The notes below the pieces were generated by a model, which saw only the letters and a program-made list of their open reading frames with translations, did not search any database and was not told the DNA's origin. From contig JAPFCU010000018.1 of assembly GCA_026169535.1 (NCBI GenBank), positions 30,629-94,628 of the forward strand: a stretch of DNA of 64,000 bases. Direction: 5' to 3'. Positions 16,741-25,339 of this stretch are shown in pieces. The position numbers and the translations under genes were made by a program. Position 1 is the stretch's first letter; each line of letters opens with the position of its first letter. Source of the DNA: Blautia sp. GTDB taxonomy: Bacteria; Bacillota; Clostridia; Lachnospirales; Lachnospiraceae.

Positions 16741-17925
16741 TCAGCGCGCCATAAGATATATTTTTTCCATATCTTTCATATTCAGCTGTTTAAACACGCC
16801 AATGGTCCTGGTATCCTCAAAGCTGCATTTAAAGGCAAGCTCATGAATCTGTTTTTCATCCAGATCAAGTCCAAGCTCATGGAGACTGGTAGGCATTTTG
16901 ATGGAGCGGAAAAAGTCTTCCATTGCCTCAATGCCGGCAAGAGCTGTACTTTCAAAATCTGCAAAGCATGGAATGTCAAACACATTGGTTGCAAACTGTG
17001 CAAAACGTTCCGGATTTTCCTGATAGACATATCTTGCCCAGCTTCCCCAGATAGCAGCAAGTCCTGCACCGTGAGCTACGTCGTAAAGTCCTCCCAGTTC
17101 ATGCTCAAGCTGGTGGCAGGCCCAGTCTCCTCCACCGGTACCACAGCCGGTCAGACCGTTATGGGAAAGACTTCCGGCCCACATGACTTCGGCACGGGCG
17201 TTGTAATTGCCTGGTTCCTTCATGAGAATTCTTGCATTATAGATCACTGTCTGCATAAGAGATTCGCTGATGCTGTCTGTGATCTCCATGGTTTCCAGAT
17301 TGACAAAATAGCGTTCCATGGTATGAAGAAGGATATCTACACAGCCGCTTTCTGTCTGATATTGAGGAAGTGTGTAGGTAAGTCTTGGATTCAGAAGGGC
17401 AAATTTGGGACGGCAGAGATCGCTTCTTGTGGAGCCTCTCTTCAGCCAGCCGTCTTCATTTGTGATCACACAGGAACCGCTCATCTCGCTTCCGGAAGCT
17501 GCAATGGTAGGGATTGCGGCAATGGGAAGACAGTCTTTGGGGATTTCGGTTTTCAGGAAAAAGTTCCATACATCAGTCCAGGGATTGGCAACTCCATAGC
17601 CGATAGCCTTTGAGGAGTCGATGACACTTCCGCCTCCTACAGCAAGGATAAAATCCACCTGCTCCTCCTGACAGAGCCGGATTCCCTCACGGACCTTACT
17701 GAGACGGGGATTGGAAACAACTCCTCCCAGTGTGACAAAATCTATTTCTGCTTCTTTCAGGCTTGTACAGATCTCGTCCAGAAGTCCCGAGGAAACGGCG
17801 CTGCCGCTTCCGTAATGGATCAGTACCTTTCGGCAGCCATATTCTTTCAGAAGAGTACCGGCCTGAAGATGTGTATCTTTTCCGAAGATCACCCTGGTGG
17901 GGGTGTAGTATTCAAAGCCTCTCAT
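16741..17925 (-). CDS. Iron-containing alcohol dehydrogenase (butanol dehydrogenase BdhA-like)
   Basis: A 394-residue type III NAD(P)H alcohol dehydrogenase. The N-terminal nucleotide domain has YYTPTRVIFG, VLIHYGSGSAVSSGLL and the signature GGGSVIDSSKAIG. The C-terminal metal domain contains HQLEHELGGLYDVAHGAGLA with the iron-ligand histidines. Relatives reduce butyraldehyde or other aldehydes during fermentation; the exact substrate is not readable. An AAGGAGAAAA site precedes the ATG. It is a single gene, divergent from glyA. Confidence 0.93.
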   Translation of the reverse strand: MRGFEYYTPTRVIFGKDTHLQAGTLLKEYGCRKVLIHYGSGSAVSSGLLDEICTSLKEAEIDFVTLGGVVSNPRLSKVREGIRLCQEEQVDFILAVGGGSVIDSSKAIGYGVANPWTDVWNFFLKTEIPKDCLPIAAIPTIAASGSEMSGSCVITNEDGWLKRGSTRSDLCRPKFALLNPRLTYTLPQYQTESGCVDILLHTMERYFVNLETMEITDSISESLMQTVIYNARILMKEPGNYNARAEVMWAGSLSHNGLTGCGTGGGDWACHQLEHELGGLYDVAHGAGLAAIWGSWARYVYQENPERFAQFATNVFDIPCFADFESTALAGIEAMEDFFRSIKMPTSLHELGLDLDEKQIHELAFKCSFEDTRTIGVFKQLNMKDMEKIYLMAR

Positions 17926-18057
17926 AGCATTTTTCTCCTTGATTTTTAATACTCCTTTTTATTATAGGGAATATATCACAAATAGTCAAAAAAAACTTAA
18001 GAAAACTGCAAAAACATCATAAAAATTTTTGTGACACGGACAAATGTCTTTTGTGTG

Positions 18058-18086
18058 TTGACATACAGGCGGGGTTCAAGTATAAT
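18058..18086 (+). promoter_or_regulatory. Promoter of glyA
   Basis: TTGACA (18058-18063) and TATAAT (18081-18086) have a 17-base spacer. The leader is about 55 bases and no glycine riboswitch was seen. Confidence 0.8.
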
Positions 18087-18148
18087 TCCATTTAGTGATT
18101 TTCCCGAGAGAAAGGAAAATAAAAATCTGCATACAAGGAGGAAGGATC

Positions 18149-19387
18149 ATGTATTCATTAGGTGAAATTGAAAAAGTTGATAAAGAGATTGCAGAGCTGA
18201 TCGAGGCAGAGGTAGAACGCCAGGATTCACACATTGAGCTGATCGCATCAGAAAACTGGGTAAGTAAGGCGGTTATGTCTGCGATGGGAAGCCCGTTGAC
18301 AAATAAATATGCAGAGGGTTATCCGGGAAAAAGATTTTACGGCGGCTGCGGCTGTGTAGATGAGGTGGAGACGCTTGCGATTGAAAGAGCCAGGGAACTG
18401 TTTGGCTGTGAATATGCAAATGTGCAGCCACATTCCGGTGCACAGGCGAATATGGCTGTTTTCTTTGCCATGCTGAAGCCGGGAGATACTGTTTTGGGAA
18501 TGAATCTGGCACATGGGGGACATCTGACACATGGAAGCCCGGCAAACATGTCCGGTATGTACTTTAACGCCGTTTCTTATGGTGTGAATGAGAATGGTGT
18601 ACTTGATTATGAGGAAATCAGGCGTATTGCGCTGGAATGTAAGCCGAAACTGATCGTTGCAGGAGCCAGCGCATATGCAAGAACAATTGATTTCAAAAAA
18701 TTTCGTGAGATTGCAGATGAAGCAGGGGCTTATCTTATGGTGGATATGGCACATATTGCAGGTCTCGTTGCAGGCGGACAGCATCCAAGTCCTGTTCCTT
18801 ATGCAGATGTAGTGACAACTACAACTCATAAAACCTTACGGGGACCAAGGGGCGGCCTGATTTTAAGTAATGCAGAAAATGCAAAGAAATTTAATTTCAA
18901 TAAAGCTGTATTCCCGGGAATACAGGGTGGTCCTCTTATGCATGTGATCGCTGCAAAGGCAGTATGTCTGAAAGAGGCTCTTCAGCCGGAGTTTAAGGAA
19001 TATGCCCGTCTTGTTGTGGAAAATGCAAAGGCATTGTGTAATGGTCTTCAGAAGAGAGGCGTGGATATTGTATCCGGAGGAACTGATAATCATCTGATGC
19101 TGGTGGATCTTAAAAACCTGGGTGTTACTGGCAAAGAGATGGAGAATCTTCTGGATGAGGTAAATATTACCTGTAATAAAAATACGATTCCAAATGATCC
19201 GCAGTCTCCATTTGTAACAAGCGGCGTTCGTTTGGGCACTCCTGCTGTTACCTCCAGAGGAATGAAACCGGAGGATATGGATGTGATCGCAGAGGCGATT
19301 TCACTGATGCTGAAAAGCCGTGATAATAAAGAACAGGCAAAAGCACTTGTAAAATCGCTGACAGATAAATATCCACTGGCAGGTTGA
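18149..19387 (+). CDS. glyA: Serine hydroxymethyltransferase
   Basis: This PLP enzyme interconverts serine + THF and glycine + 5,10-methylene-THF, and so supplies one-carbon units. The 412 residues are full length. Motifs include [52 protein letters not shown] and the PLP-lysine stretch [16 protein letters not shown]. The C-terminal part has [15 protein letters not shown]. The ATG at 18149 is preceded by AAGGAGG; the longer frame adds 18 leader codons. Confidence 0.98.
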   Translation: MYSLGEIEKVDKEIAELIEAEVERQDSHIELIASENWVSKAVMSAMGSPLTNKYAEGYPGKRFYGGCGCVDEVETLAIERARELFGCEYANVQPHSGAQANMAVFFAMLKPGDTVLGMNLAHGGHLTHGSPANMSGMYFNAVSYGVNENGVLDYEEIRRIALECKPKLIVAGASAYARTIDFKKFREIADEAGAYLMVDMAHIAGLVAGGQHPSPVPYADVVTTTTHKTLRGPRGGLILSNAENAKKFNFNKAVFPGIQGGPLMHVIAAKAVCLKEALQPEFKEYARLVVENAKALCNGLQKRGVDIVSGGTDNHLMLVDLKNLGVTGKEMENLLDEVNITCNKNTIPNDPQSPFVTSGVRLGTPAVTSRGMKPEDMDVIAEAISLMLKSRDNKEQAKALVKSLTDKYPLAG

Positions 19388-19398
19388 ACAAATAAATC

Positions 19399-19427
19399 TT
19401 GTTCGTTAATAAAAATTATGTTATAAT
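19399..19427 (+). promoter_or_regulatory. Possible promoter between glyA and the Nramp-like gene
   Basis: TTGTTC (19399-19404) and TATAAT (19422-19427) are spaced by 17 bases. The predicted start of transcription would lie immediately before the hairpin at 19447, so this could be a terminated leader. Confidence 0.45.
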
Positions 19428-19446
19428 AGTAGAGCAGTTTGGTAAA

Positions 19447-19480
19447 GAAAGCACTCTGCGTGGGCAGAGTGCTTTTTTAT
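19447..19480 (+). terminator. Terminator hairpin after glyA
   Basis: AAAGCACTCTGC-GTGG-GCAGAGTGCTTTTTT. It stops glyA transcription, or attenuates the next gene if the promoter at 19399 is used. Confidence 0.88.
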
Positions 19481-19508
19481 AACATCAAAATAAAGAGGAG
19501 GAAAGAAG

Positions 19509-20711
19509 ATGAGTGACAAAAAGAAAAACGGGGGAGCCCTGTTGGGCGCTGCTTTTCTGATGGCAACCTCTGCAATCGGTCCCGGATTCCTGACTCAGAC
19601 ATCCAAATTTACCAGTGACTTTCAGGCAAGTTTTGGATTTGTTATTCTGGTATCCATTATCCTGGCAGCAGTGGCTCAGATGAATATCTGGAGAGTACTC
19701 TGTGTAACTGGATTGAGAGGGCAGGAGGTTGCGAATAAAGTACTTCCGGGTCTGGGATATCTGGTTGCTTTTATGGTTGTTTTGGGCGGTCTGGTATTTA
19801 ATATCGGAAATGTAGGCGGAGGAGCACTTGGTTTTAATACTCTCCTTGGCATTCCTACAAAAGTCGGTTATGTGCTTGCAGGTGCGGCAGCTATCCTGGT
19901 ATTTCTTTCAAAAAATGCCAAAGGTGCTATGGATACGCTTACCAAAATACTTGGAGCAGTTATGATCGTAGTGATCTTTATTGTGATTGTTGTTGTAAAA
20001 CCGCCGGTAGGTTCAGCAATCAAAAATACCTTTGTTCCTGATGCCGGCGTACAGGCTCTGGTACCGGCGATCATTACATTGCTGGGAGGAACTGTTGGCG
20101 GATATATTACCTTTGCCGGAGCTCACCGTCTGATCGATGCGGGAATCACAGGAGAAAAGAATCTGAAGGAAATTAACAAAAGTTCTGTTATGGGTATTGG
20201 AATCGCTACTATTGTGCGTATTTTCCTGTTCCTGGCAGTCCTCGGTGTTGTTGTAAAGGGTGCTGCACTTGATCCTGCAAACCCGGCAGCAGATGCGTTT
20301 AAGCAGGGAGCAGGACAGCTGGGCTATCGATTTGCCGGTCTTGTGCTTCTTTGTGCAGCAATCACATCTATCATTGGAGCAGCGTATACCTCTGTTTCAT
20401 TTTTAAAGACCTTTCATCCGGCCATTGAAAAAAATGAAAACTGGGTGATCATTGGGTTTATTGCAGTATCCACACTTGTTATGCTGCTTCTTGGAAATCC
20501 GGCAACACTTCTTGTTGTAGCAGGTGCTCTGAACGGACTGATCCTTCCGATTACTTTGGGAATCTGTCTGATCGCATCAAAGAAGGAGTCTATTATGGGT
20601 GAGAATTACCATCATCCGACCTGGCTTCTGGTACTTGGAATTATTGTAGTCATCATTTCCGCTTATCTTGGAATCACAACCTTTGTATCAAATCTGGGAA
20701 GTCTGTTCTAA
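19509..20711 (+). CDS. Nramp-related membrane transporter lacking the metal-site motifs (YcsG-like)
   Basis: A 400-residue integral membrane protein with about 11 hydrophobic helices of the Nramp superfamily. Helix 1 reads AIGPGFLTQTSKFTSDFQAS. The GPGFL entry of Nramp is there, but the DPGN metal-binding motif that follows it in true Mn/Fe carriers is missing. Helix 6 (TLLGGTVGGYITFAGAHRL) likewise has no MPH motif. It stands directly before pxpB with a gap of 79 bases. The same pairing exists in the Bacillus subtilis ycsG-kipI-kipA-ycsF region. A carrier for 5-oxoproline or another organic substrate is therefore more likely than a metal carrier (inference). Confidence 0.82.
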   Translation: MSDKKKNGGALLGAAFLMATSAIGPGFLTQTSKFTSDFQASFGFVILVSIILAAVAQMNIWRVLCVTGLRGQEVANKVLPGLGYLVAFMVVLGGLVFNIGNVGGGALGFNTLLGIPTKVGYVLAGAAAILVFLSKNAKGAMDTLTKILGAVMIVVIFIVIVVVKPPVGSAIKNTFVPDAGVQALVPAIITLLGGTVGGYITFAGAHRLIDAGITGEKNLKEINKSSVMGIGIATIVRIFLFLAVLGVVVKGAALDPANPAADAFKQGAGQLGYRFAGLVLLCAAITSIIGAAYTSVSFLKTFHPAIEKNENWVIIGFIAVSTLVMLLLGNPATLLVVAGALNGLILPITLGICLIASKKESIMGENYHHPTWLLVLGIIVVIISAYLGITTFVSNLGSLF

Positions 20712-20790
20712 GAAGCGTAAGGAGGGAGAAAGGTGTGATCAGAGAAGGATTGCACCTTTTTCTGTTAACCAGAAATTTTAGGAGAAAAAC

Positions 20791-21519
20791 ATGCAGAATA
20801 TCAGAATTTTAACAGCGGGAGATTCCTCCCTTTTGATTGAGTTCGGAAAGGAAATCAGTCCGGAGATCAATCGTAAAATTGCCGCAACCATCCAGCTTAT
20901 GAAGGAACAGCATATAGAAGGCGTGGTGGACATAATTCCGGCTTTCTGTTCTCTTTTGATCAATTACGATCCCCGCGTGATCTCATATGAAGAAATCAGA
21001 GAAAGAATGAAAGCACTGGTGCGGGTAGATGTAAAAGCGGGAGAAACAAGAAAGAGGATTTTTGAAATACCGGTATGCTACGGCGGAGAATACGGACCGG
21101 ATATTGCAAATATTGCAGAACACGCAGGTCTTTCTGAGGAAGAGGTGATCCGTGTCCATTCCTCCAGAGATTATCTGATCTATATGCTGGGATTTCTTCC
21201 GGGATTTACCTATCTGGGCGGTCTGGACGAGAGACTTCATACTCCCCGTTTGGCAAATCCCAGGATTCGTATCCCGGCAGGAAGCGTGGGCATAGGTGGT
21301 TCCCAGACGGGAATTTATCCTTTGGATTCGCCAGGAGGATGGCAGCTTATGGGAATGACTCCTGTAAAAACCTACGATCCTTCCAGGGAAATGCCTATCC
21401 TTGTAGAAGCGGGCGATTATATCCGATTTGTTCCGGTAGATGAAGCGGAATATTTTCGTATAAAAGAAGCAGTAGATCGTGGAGAATATCAGTGTACAGT
21501 TCACGAGGAAGAGGTGTAA
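20791..21519 (+). CDS. pxpB: 5-oxoprolinase subunit B (KipI/AHS1 family)
   Basis: A 242-residue carboxyltransferase-subdomain-1 (AHS1) protein. With PxpA and PxpC it forms the prokaryotic ATP-dependent 5-oxoprolinase that opens pyroglutamate to glutamate. Family text includes GDSSLLIEFGKEISPEINRK, IPVCYGGEYGPDIA, YLIYMLGFLPGFTYLGGL, RIPAGSVGIGGSQTGIYP and SPGGWQLMGMTP. It lies directly before pxpC, with which it would form a complex (known for the family). The same domain occurs in urea carboxylase, which matters because biotin carrier and biotin carboxylase genes follow. Confidence 0.93.
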   Translation: MQNIRILTAGDSSLLIEFGKEISPEINRKIAATIQLMKEQHIEGVVDIIPAFCSLLINYDPRVISYEEIRERMKALVRVDVKAGETRKRIFEIPVCYGGEYGPDIANIAEHAGLSEEEVIRVHSSRDYLIYMLGFLPGFTYLGGLDERLHTPRLANPRIRIPAGSVGIGGSQTGIYPLDSPGGWQLMGMTPVKTYDPSREMPILVEAGDYIRFVPVDEAEYFRIKEAVDRGEYQCTVHEEEV

Positions 21520-21520
21520 A

Positions 21521-22525
21521 ATGGGAATTCGTATTTTAAAAGGCGGAATGATGACCACTGTGCAGGATCTGGGGCGTACCGGATATCAAAGCCAGGGATT
21601 TTCTGTGGCAGGTGTTATGGATGTGCGCTCCTTTAAGATCGCAAATCTTCTTCTGGATAATCCGGAAAACGAAGCGGTTCTGGAGTTCACACTTATCGGA
21701 CCGACGCTGGAATTTACTTCCGCTACGATCATAGCCATTACCGGCGGAGATTTTCATCCGCAGGTGAATGGAGAACCGGTACCTATGTATACGGCGTTGT
21801 ACATGAATAAAGGGGATATCCTGCAATTTGGAAGTGCCAGAACCGGAAGCAGAGGGTATATTGCATTTTCAAGTTATCTTGAGATCCCGGTAGTTATGGG
21901 AAGCCGCTGTACTAATATGAAGAGCAGCATTGGAGGCTTTAAAGGAAGAAAGCTGCAGGCAGGAGACTATATGAATTTCCGAATCAAGAGACGTTATCTT
22001 CCGTTCTTTCTTTCTAGAAAACTGGAGCCAGAGAATTTTGACCAGGATTCAGCGGAGATACGTGTAGTCATGGGTCCGCAGGATGATCTGTTCAGCAGAC
22101 AGGGAATCGAAACATTTTTGAATCAGGAATATACAGTAACAAGTGATTTTGACAGAATGGGCTGCAGACTGGAAGGACCGTTTATTGCTCCAAAGGAAAC
22201 TTCAGATATTATTTCTGATGGAATTGCCTTTGGATCTGTTCAGGTTCCTTCACATGGGAAACCGATCATTCTTCTTTCAGACAGGCAGACTACAGGAGGA
22301 TATGCAAAGATTGCAACGGTAGCTTCAGTAGATATTCCAAAGGTTGTCCAGAGAAAGACAGATCACAAGATCCATTTCAGGGCAATCACAGTACAGGAGG
22401 CACAGGAACTTTATCTGAAGGAAATCAAAGAGCTGGATGCCATGAGAAACATCATCCATCAGCCATGTAAGGAGGTTCTGGACTGCCGTCTGGTTGCCAA
22501 GAGATTGATGAAATTATTTGAATAA
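21521..22525 (+). CDS. pxpC: 5-oxoprolinase subunit C (KipA/AHS2 family)
   Basis: A 334-residue carboxyltransferase-subdomain-2 (AHS2) protein and partner of PxpB. Signature segments are GMMTTVQDLGRTGYQSQG, SVAGVMDVRSFKIANLLLDN, VVMGPQDDLFSRQGIE and PILVLSDRQTTGGYAKIATV-like text near residue 270 (here IILLSDRQTTGGYAKIA). The start is two bases after the pxpB stop, preceded by GAGGAAGAGGTG. B and C together form the catalytic carboxyltransferase-like core of 5-oxoprolinase. Confidence 0.93.
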   Translation: MGIRILKGGMMTTVQDLGRTGYQSQGFSVAGVMDVRSFKIANLLLDNPENEAVLEFTLIGPTLEFTSATIIAITGGDFHPQVNGEPVPMYTALYMNKGDILQFGSARTGSRGYIAFSSYLEIPVVMGSRCTNMKSSIGGFKGRKLQAGDYMNFRIKRRYLPFFLSRKLEPENFDQDSAEIRVVMGPQDDLFSRQGIETFLNQEYTVTSDFDRMGCRLEGPFIAPKETSDIISDGIAFGSVQVPSHGKPIILLSDRQTTGGYAKIATVASVDIPKVVQRKTDHKIHFRAITVQEAQELYLKEIKELDAMRNIIHQPCKEVLDCRLVAKRLMKLFE

Positions 22526-22567
22526 AAAGGAATTTTAGAAAAATATCATAGAAAAGGAGATAAAGGA

Positions 22568-23008
22568 ATGGATTTAGAAAAGATTGAAGGACTGGTTAAG
22601 ATTATTGAGAATTCTTCTCTGACAGAGTTTACCTTAAAAGAAGGCGATTTGAAGATTACCATGAGTAAGCTGGATCATCCGCCGGTAGTAGCAGCAGGAA
22701 TGCCTGTGGCACCGGCTCCGGCAGTATCTGCAGAAGCACCAACAGCAGAAGTGGAAGAGGCGGATGAAAAGCTGTTTATTACTTCCCCGATCGTTGGAAC
22801 GTTTTATTCTGCTCCGGCACCGGATGCACCTGCCTTTGTAAAAGTGGGAGATCAGGTGAAAAACGGGCAGATCGTATGTATTCTTGAAGCAATGAAGCTG
22901 ATGAATGAGATCCAGAGTGATTTTGACTGTGAGATAGAGGCTGTTCTGGTAAGTAATGAGCAGAAGGTAGAATATGGTCAGCCTCTGTTCCGTGTAAAGA
23001 AATTATAA
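22568..23008 (+). CDS. Biotin carboxyl carrier protein (AccB-like)
   Basis: A 146-residue carrier. The N-terminal AccB-type helix (DLEKIEGLVKIIENSSLTEF) and an Ala/Pro linker (VAPAPAVSAEAPTAEVEE) precede the biotinyl domain, which has the EAMKLMNEI biotinylation site (Lys near 110). It moves carboxyl-biotin between a biotin carboxylase and a carboxyltransferase. It lies between pxpC and a biotin carboxylase, not beside accA/accD, so its carboxyltransferase partner may be PxpB/PxpC (inference), although a role in acetyl-CoA carboxylase cannot be excluded. Confidence 0.88.
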   Translation: MDLEKIEGLVKIIENSSLTEFTLKEGDLKITMSKLDHPPVVAAGMPVAPAPAVSAEAPTAEVEEADEKLFITSPIVGTFYSAPAPDAPAFVKVGDQVKNGQIVCILEAMKLMNEIQSDFDCEIEAVLVSNEQKVEYGQPLFRVKKL

Positions 23009-23030
23009 GAGCCGGAGGGAGGCGTGAATA

Positions 23031-24377
23031 TTGTTTAACAAAATTTTAATCGCCAACCGGGGTGAGATCGCTGTCCGTATTATACGTGCCTGCAGGAATC
23101 TGGGAATCCGAAGTGTGGCAGTTTATTCAAAGGAAGATGCCAAAAGTCTCCATGTGCAGCTGGCAGACCAGAGAATCTGCATCGGAGAAGGTCCTGCAAG
23201 GAACAGCTACCTGAATATGGACCGTATCATTCAGGCTGCCAGAAATATGGGAGCGGACGCTATTCATCCGGGATTTGGTTTTTTATCTGAAAACAGTGAA
23301 TTTGTGCGAAGATGTAAGGAAAATGGAATTACTTTTATTGGTCCTGACGCAGATGTCATAGACAAAATGGGCAATAAATCGCAGGCAAGAAAGACAATGA
23401 TGGAGGCGGGGGTACCGGTAGTGCCTGGAACAAAGGAGCCGGTGTACGATGCTGAGACAGGTCTGAAGCTTGCAAAAGAAATCGGGTACCCGGTTATGAT
23501 CAAAGCTTCCTCCGGAGGCGGCGGAAAGGGAATGAGAGTAGCTGCTTCTGAAGATGAATTTGAATTCCAGTTTAATGTGGCACAAAGAGAATCTGCCAAT
23601 GCTTTTGGTGATGATACCATGTATATTGAAAGGTTTGTGGAAAATCCACGTCATGTGGAAATTCAGATCATGGCGGATAATTTTGGCAATGTAGTTGCGC
23701 TGGGAGAAAGGGACTGTTCAGTACAGAGAAACCATCAGAAGCTGATTGAGGAATCTCCGTCTCCGGCTATTACGGAAGAAATCAGAGAAAAGATGAATCA
23801 GTATGCAGTTCTTGCGGCAAAAACAGTAAATTATACCAATGCAGGAACCATCGAGTATATAGTAAGTCCCAAGGGTGAATTTTTCTTCATGGAAATGAAT
23901 ACCAGGATACAGGTGGAGCATGGAGTTACAGAAATGGTTACCGGTACTGATCTTATCATCGAACAGATTCGTGTTGCCATGGGACTTCCGTTAAGTTTTA
24001 ACCAGGAAGATGTCAGACTTCGGGGCCATGCTATTGAATGCAGGATTAATGCGGAGATTCCGGAGAAAAACTTTATGCCAAGCCCGGGAGTGGTGCAGCA
24101 TCTGCATCTTCCGGCCGGAAATGGCGTCCGTGTGGATACGGGGCTTTATACAGGCTATTGTATTCCATCAGAATATGACTCAATGATAGCAAAAGTGATC
24201 GTTCATGCTCCGGACAGAGAGGCAGCTCTTCAGAAGATGCGCTCTGCTCTGGATGAAATGCTGGTTGTGGGGGTAGAGACAAATCTGGATTTCCAGTATC
24301 AGATCATGAAACATCCGGTATTCTGTGAAGGAAGAGCAGATACAGGTTTTATTGAAAATTTAATGCATATCAAATAG
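23031..24377 (+). CDS. Biotin carboxylase (AccC-like)
   Basis: A 448-residue ATP-grasp enzyme that carboxylates the biotin of the carrier protein using bicarbonate and ATP. FNKILIANRGEIAVRIIRAC opens the protein. The glycine-rich ATP loop KASSGGGGKGMRVA, HVEIQIMADNFGN, the RDCSVQRNHQKLIEESPSPA segment and EMNTRIQVEHGVTEMVTG are all intact. The start codon is TTG at 23031, set by GGAGGGAGGCG upstream; no ATG fits. It follows the carrier gene by 22 bases and precedes pxpA by 13. Confidence 0.93.
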   Translation: MFNKILIANRGEIAVRIIRACRNLGIRSVAVYSKEDAKSLHVQLADQRICIGEGPARNSYLNMDRIIQAARNMGADAIHPGFGFLSENSEFVRRCKENGITFIGPDADVIDKMGNKSQARKTMMEAGVPVVPGTKEPVYDAETGLKLAKEIGYPVMIKASSGGGGKGMRVAASEDEFEFQFNVAQRESANAFGDDTMYIERFVENPRHVEIQIMADNFGNVVALGERDCSVQRNHQKLIEESPSPAITEEIREKMNQYAVLAAKTVNYTNAGTIEYIVSPKGEFFFMEMNTRIQVEHGVTEMVTGTDLIIEQIRVAMGLPLSFNQEDVRLRGHAIECRINAEIPEKNFMPSPGVVQHLHLPAGNGVRVDTGLYTGYCIPSEYDSMIAKVIVHAPDREAALQKMRSALDEMLVVGVETNLDFQYQIMKHPVFCEGRADTGFIENLMHIK

Positions 24378-24390
24378 GAGTGATGTTTAT

Positions 24391-25158
24391 ATGTTTAGAG
24401 TTGATTTGAACTGTGACCTGGGAGAAAGCTTTGGAAATTATACAATTGGAAATGATGATAAGGTAATTCCTCTGATCACATCTGCAAATGTTGCCTGCGG
24501 ATATCATGCCTCCGATCCGGTTGTGATGGATCAGACCCTTGCTATGGCAAAAGAGGCAGGGATCCGTATCGGTGCTCATCCGGGATTTCCGGATCTTATG
24601 GGATTTGGAAGAAGAAATTTAAGTGTAAGCCCGGCGGAAGCAAAGGCATATGTGCTGTATCAGCTGGGAGCGCTGGATGCTTTTTGCAGAGTGCATGGAA
24701 TGAAAATGCAGCATGTAAAGCCACATGGAGCTCTTTACAATATGGCTGCAAAGGATTATGAGCTTTCCAGAGCTATCTGTGAGGGAATACAGGAATTTGA
24801 TCCGCAGCTGATCGTTCTGGCTCTGTCCGGCGGAGAACTTGCCCGTGCGGCAAAAGACATGGGGCTTCGTACGGCACTGGAGGTTTTTGCAGACCGTGCA
24901 TATGAGGAAGATGGTTCTCTTGTAAACCGCCGTAAGGAAGGTGCCATGATCACAGACGAAGATCTGGCAGTTGCCCGTGTAGTACGGATGGTAAAAGAGA
25001 AAAAAGTTACAGCTGTTACAGGTAAGGATATTCCAATTCAGGCAGACTCCGTCTGTGTTCATGGAGACGGCGCAAAGGCCCTTGCTTTTGTGGAAAAAAT
25101 ACGCAGGGTTCTGACTGAGGAGGGCGTGGAGATCTGCGCTCTTGACAGGATCGTGTAA
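24391..25158 (+). CDS. pxpA: 5-oxoprolinase subunit A (LamB/YcsF family)
   Basis: A 255-residue TIM-barrel protein with the family signature VDLNCDLGESFG at the N-terminus, then SANVACGYHASDPVVMD, RIGAHPGFPDLMGFGRR, HVKPHGALYNMA and EVFADRAYEEDGSLVNRR. It opens 5-oxoproline together with PxpB/PxpC. It is the last gene of a unit ordered carrier-pxpB-pxpC-BCCP-biotin carboxylase-pxpA. In many bacteria pxpA and pxpBC are adjacent; here two biotin-enzyme genes lie between. Confidence 0.95.
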   Translation: MFRVDLNCDLGESFGNYTIGNDDKVIPLITSANVACGYHASDPVVMDQTLAMAKEAGIRIGAHPGFPDLMGFGRRNLSVSPAEAKAYVLYQLGALDAFCRVHGMKMQHVKPHGALYNMAAKDYELSRAICEGIQEFDPQLIVLALSGGELARAAKDMGLRTALEVFADRAYEEDGSLVNRRKEGAMITDEDLAVARVVRMVKEKKVTAVTGKDIPIQADSVCVHGDGAKALAFVEKIRRVLTEEGVEICALDRIV

Positions 25159-25167
25159 ATGTGAGAT

Positions 25168-25231
25168 AAAATAAGGCAGAACCACCGTAAGCTGTGAGGA
25201 CACAGATGATCCGGAGGAACTGTCTTATTTT
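25168..25231 (+). terminator. Possible terminator after pxpA
   Basis: AAAATAAGGCAG (25168-25179) pairs with CTGTCTTATTTT (25220-25231). The loop contains a second, partly paired CCACCG/CGGAGG stem. Confidence 0.5.
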
Positions 25232-25339
25232 GTATGCTTTGTTCAGTATGTCAAAAATCAGGAAAATGTGACAAGGTCACGGAATCTTTTTTGATAAGGT
25301 GTATACTATAAATTAGTAAGAAAGCAGGTGATAAGAAAT

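Noticed and set aside
18087..18148. Glycine riboswitch before glyA
   Set aside because: The leader is only about 55 bases, too short for the aptamer, and no conserved core is seen.
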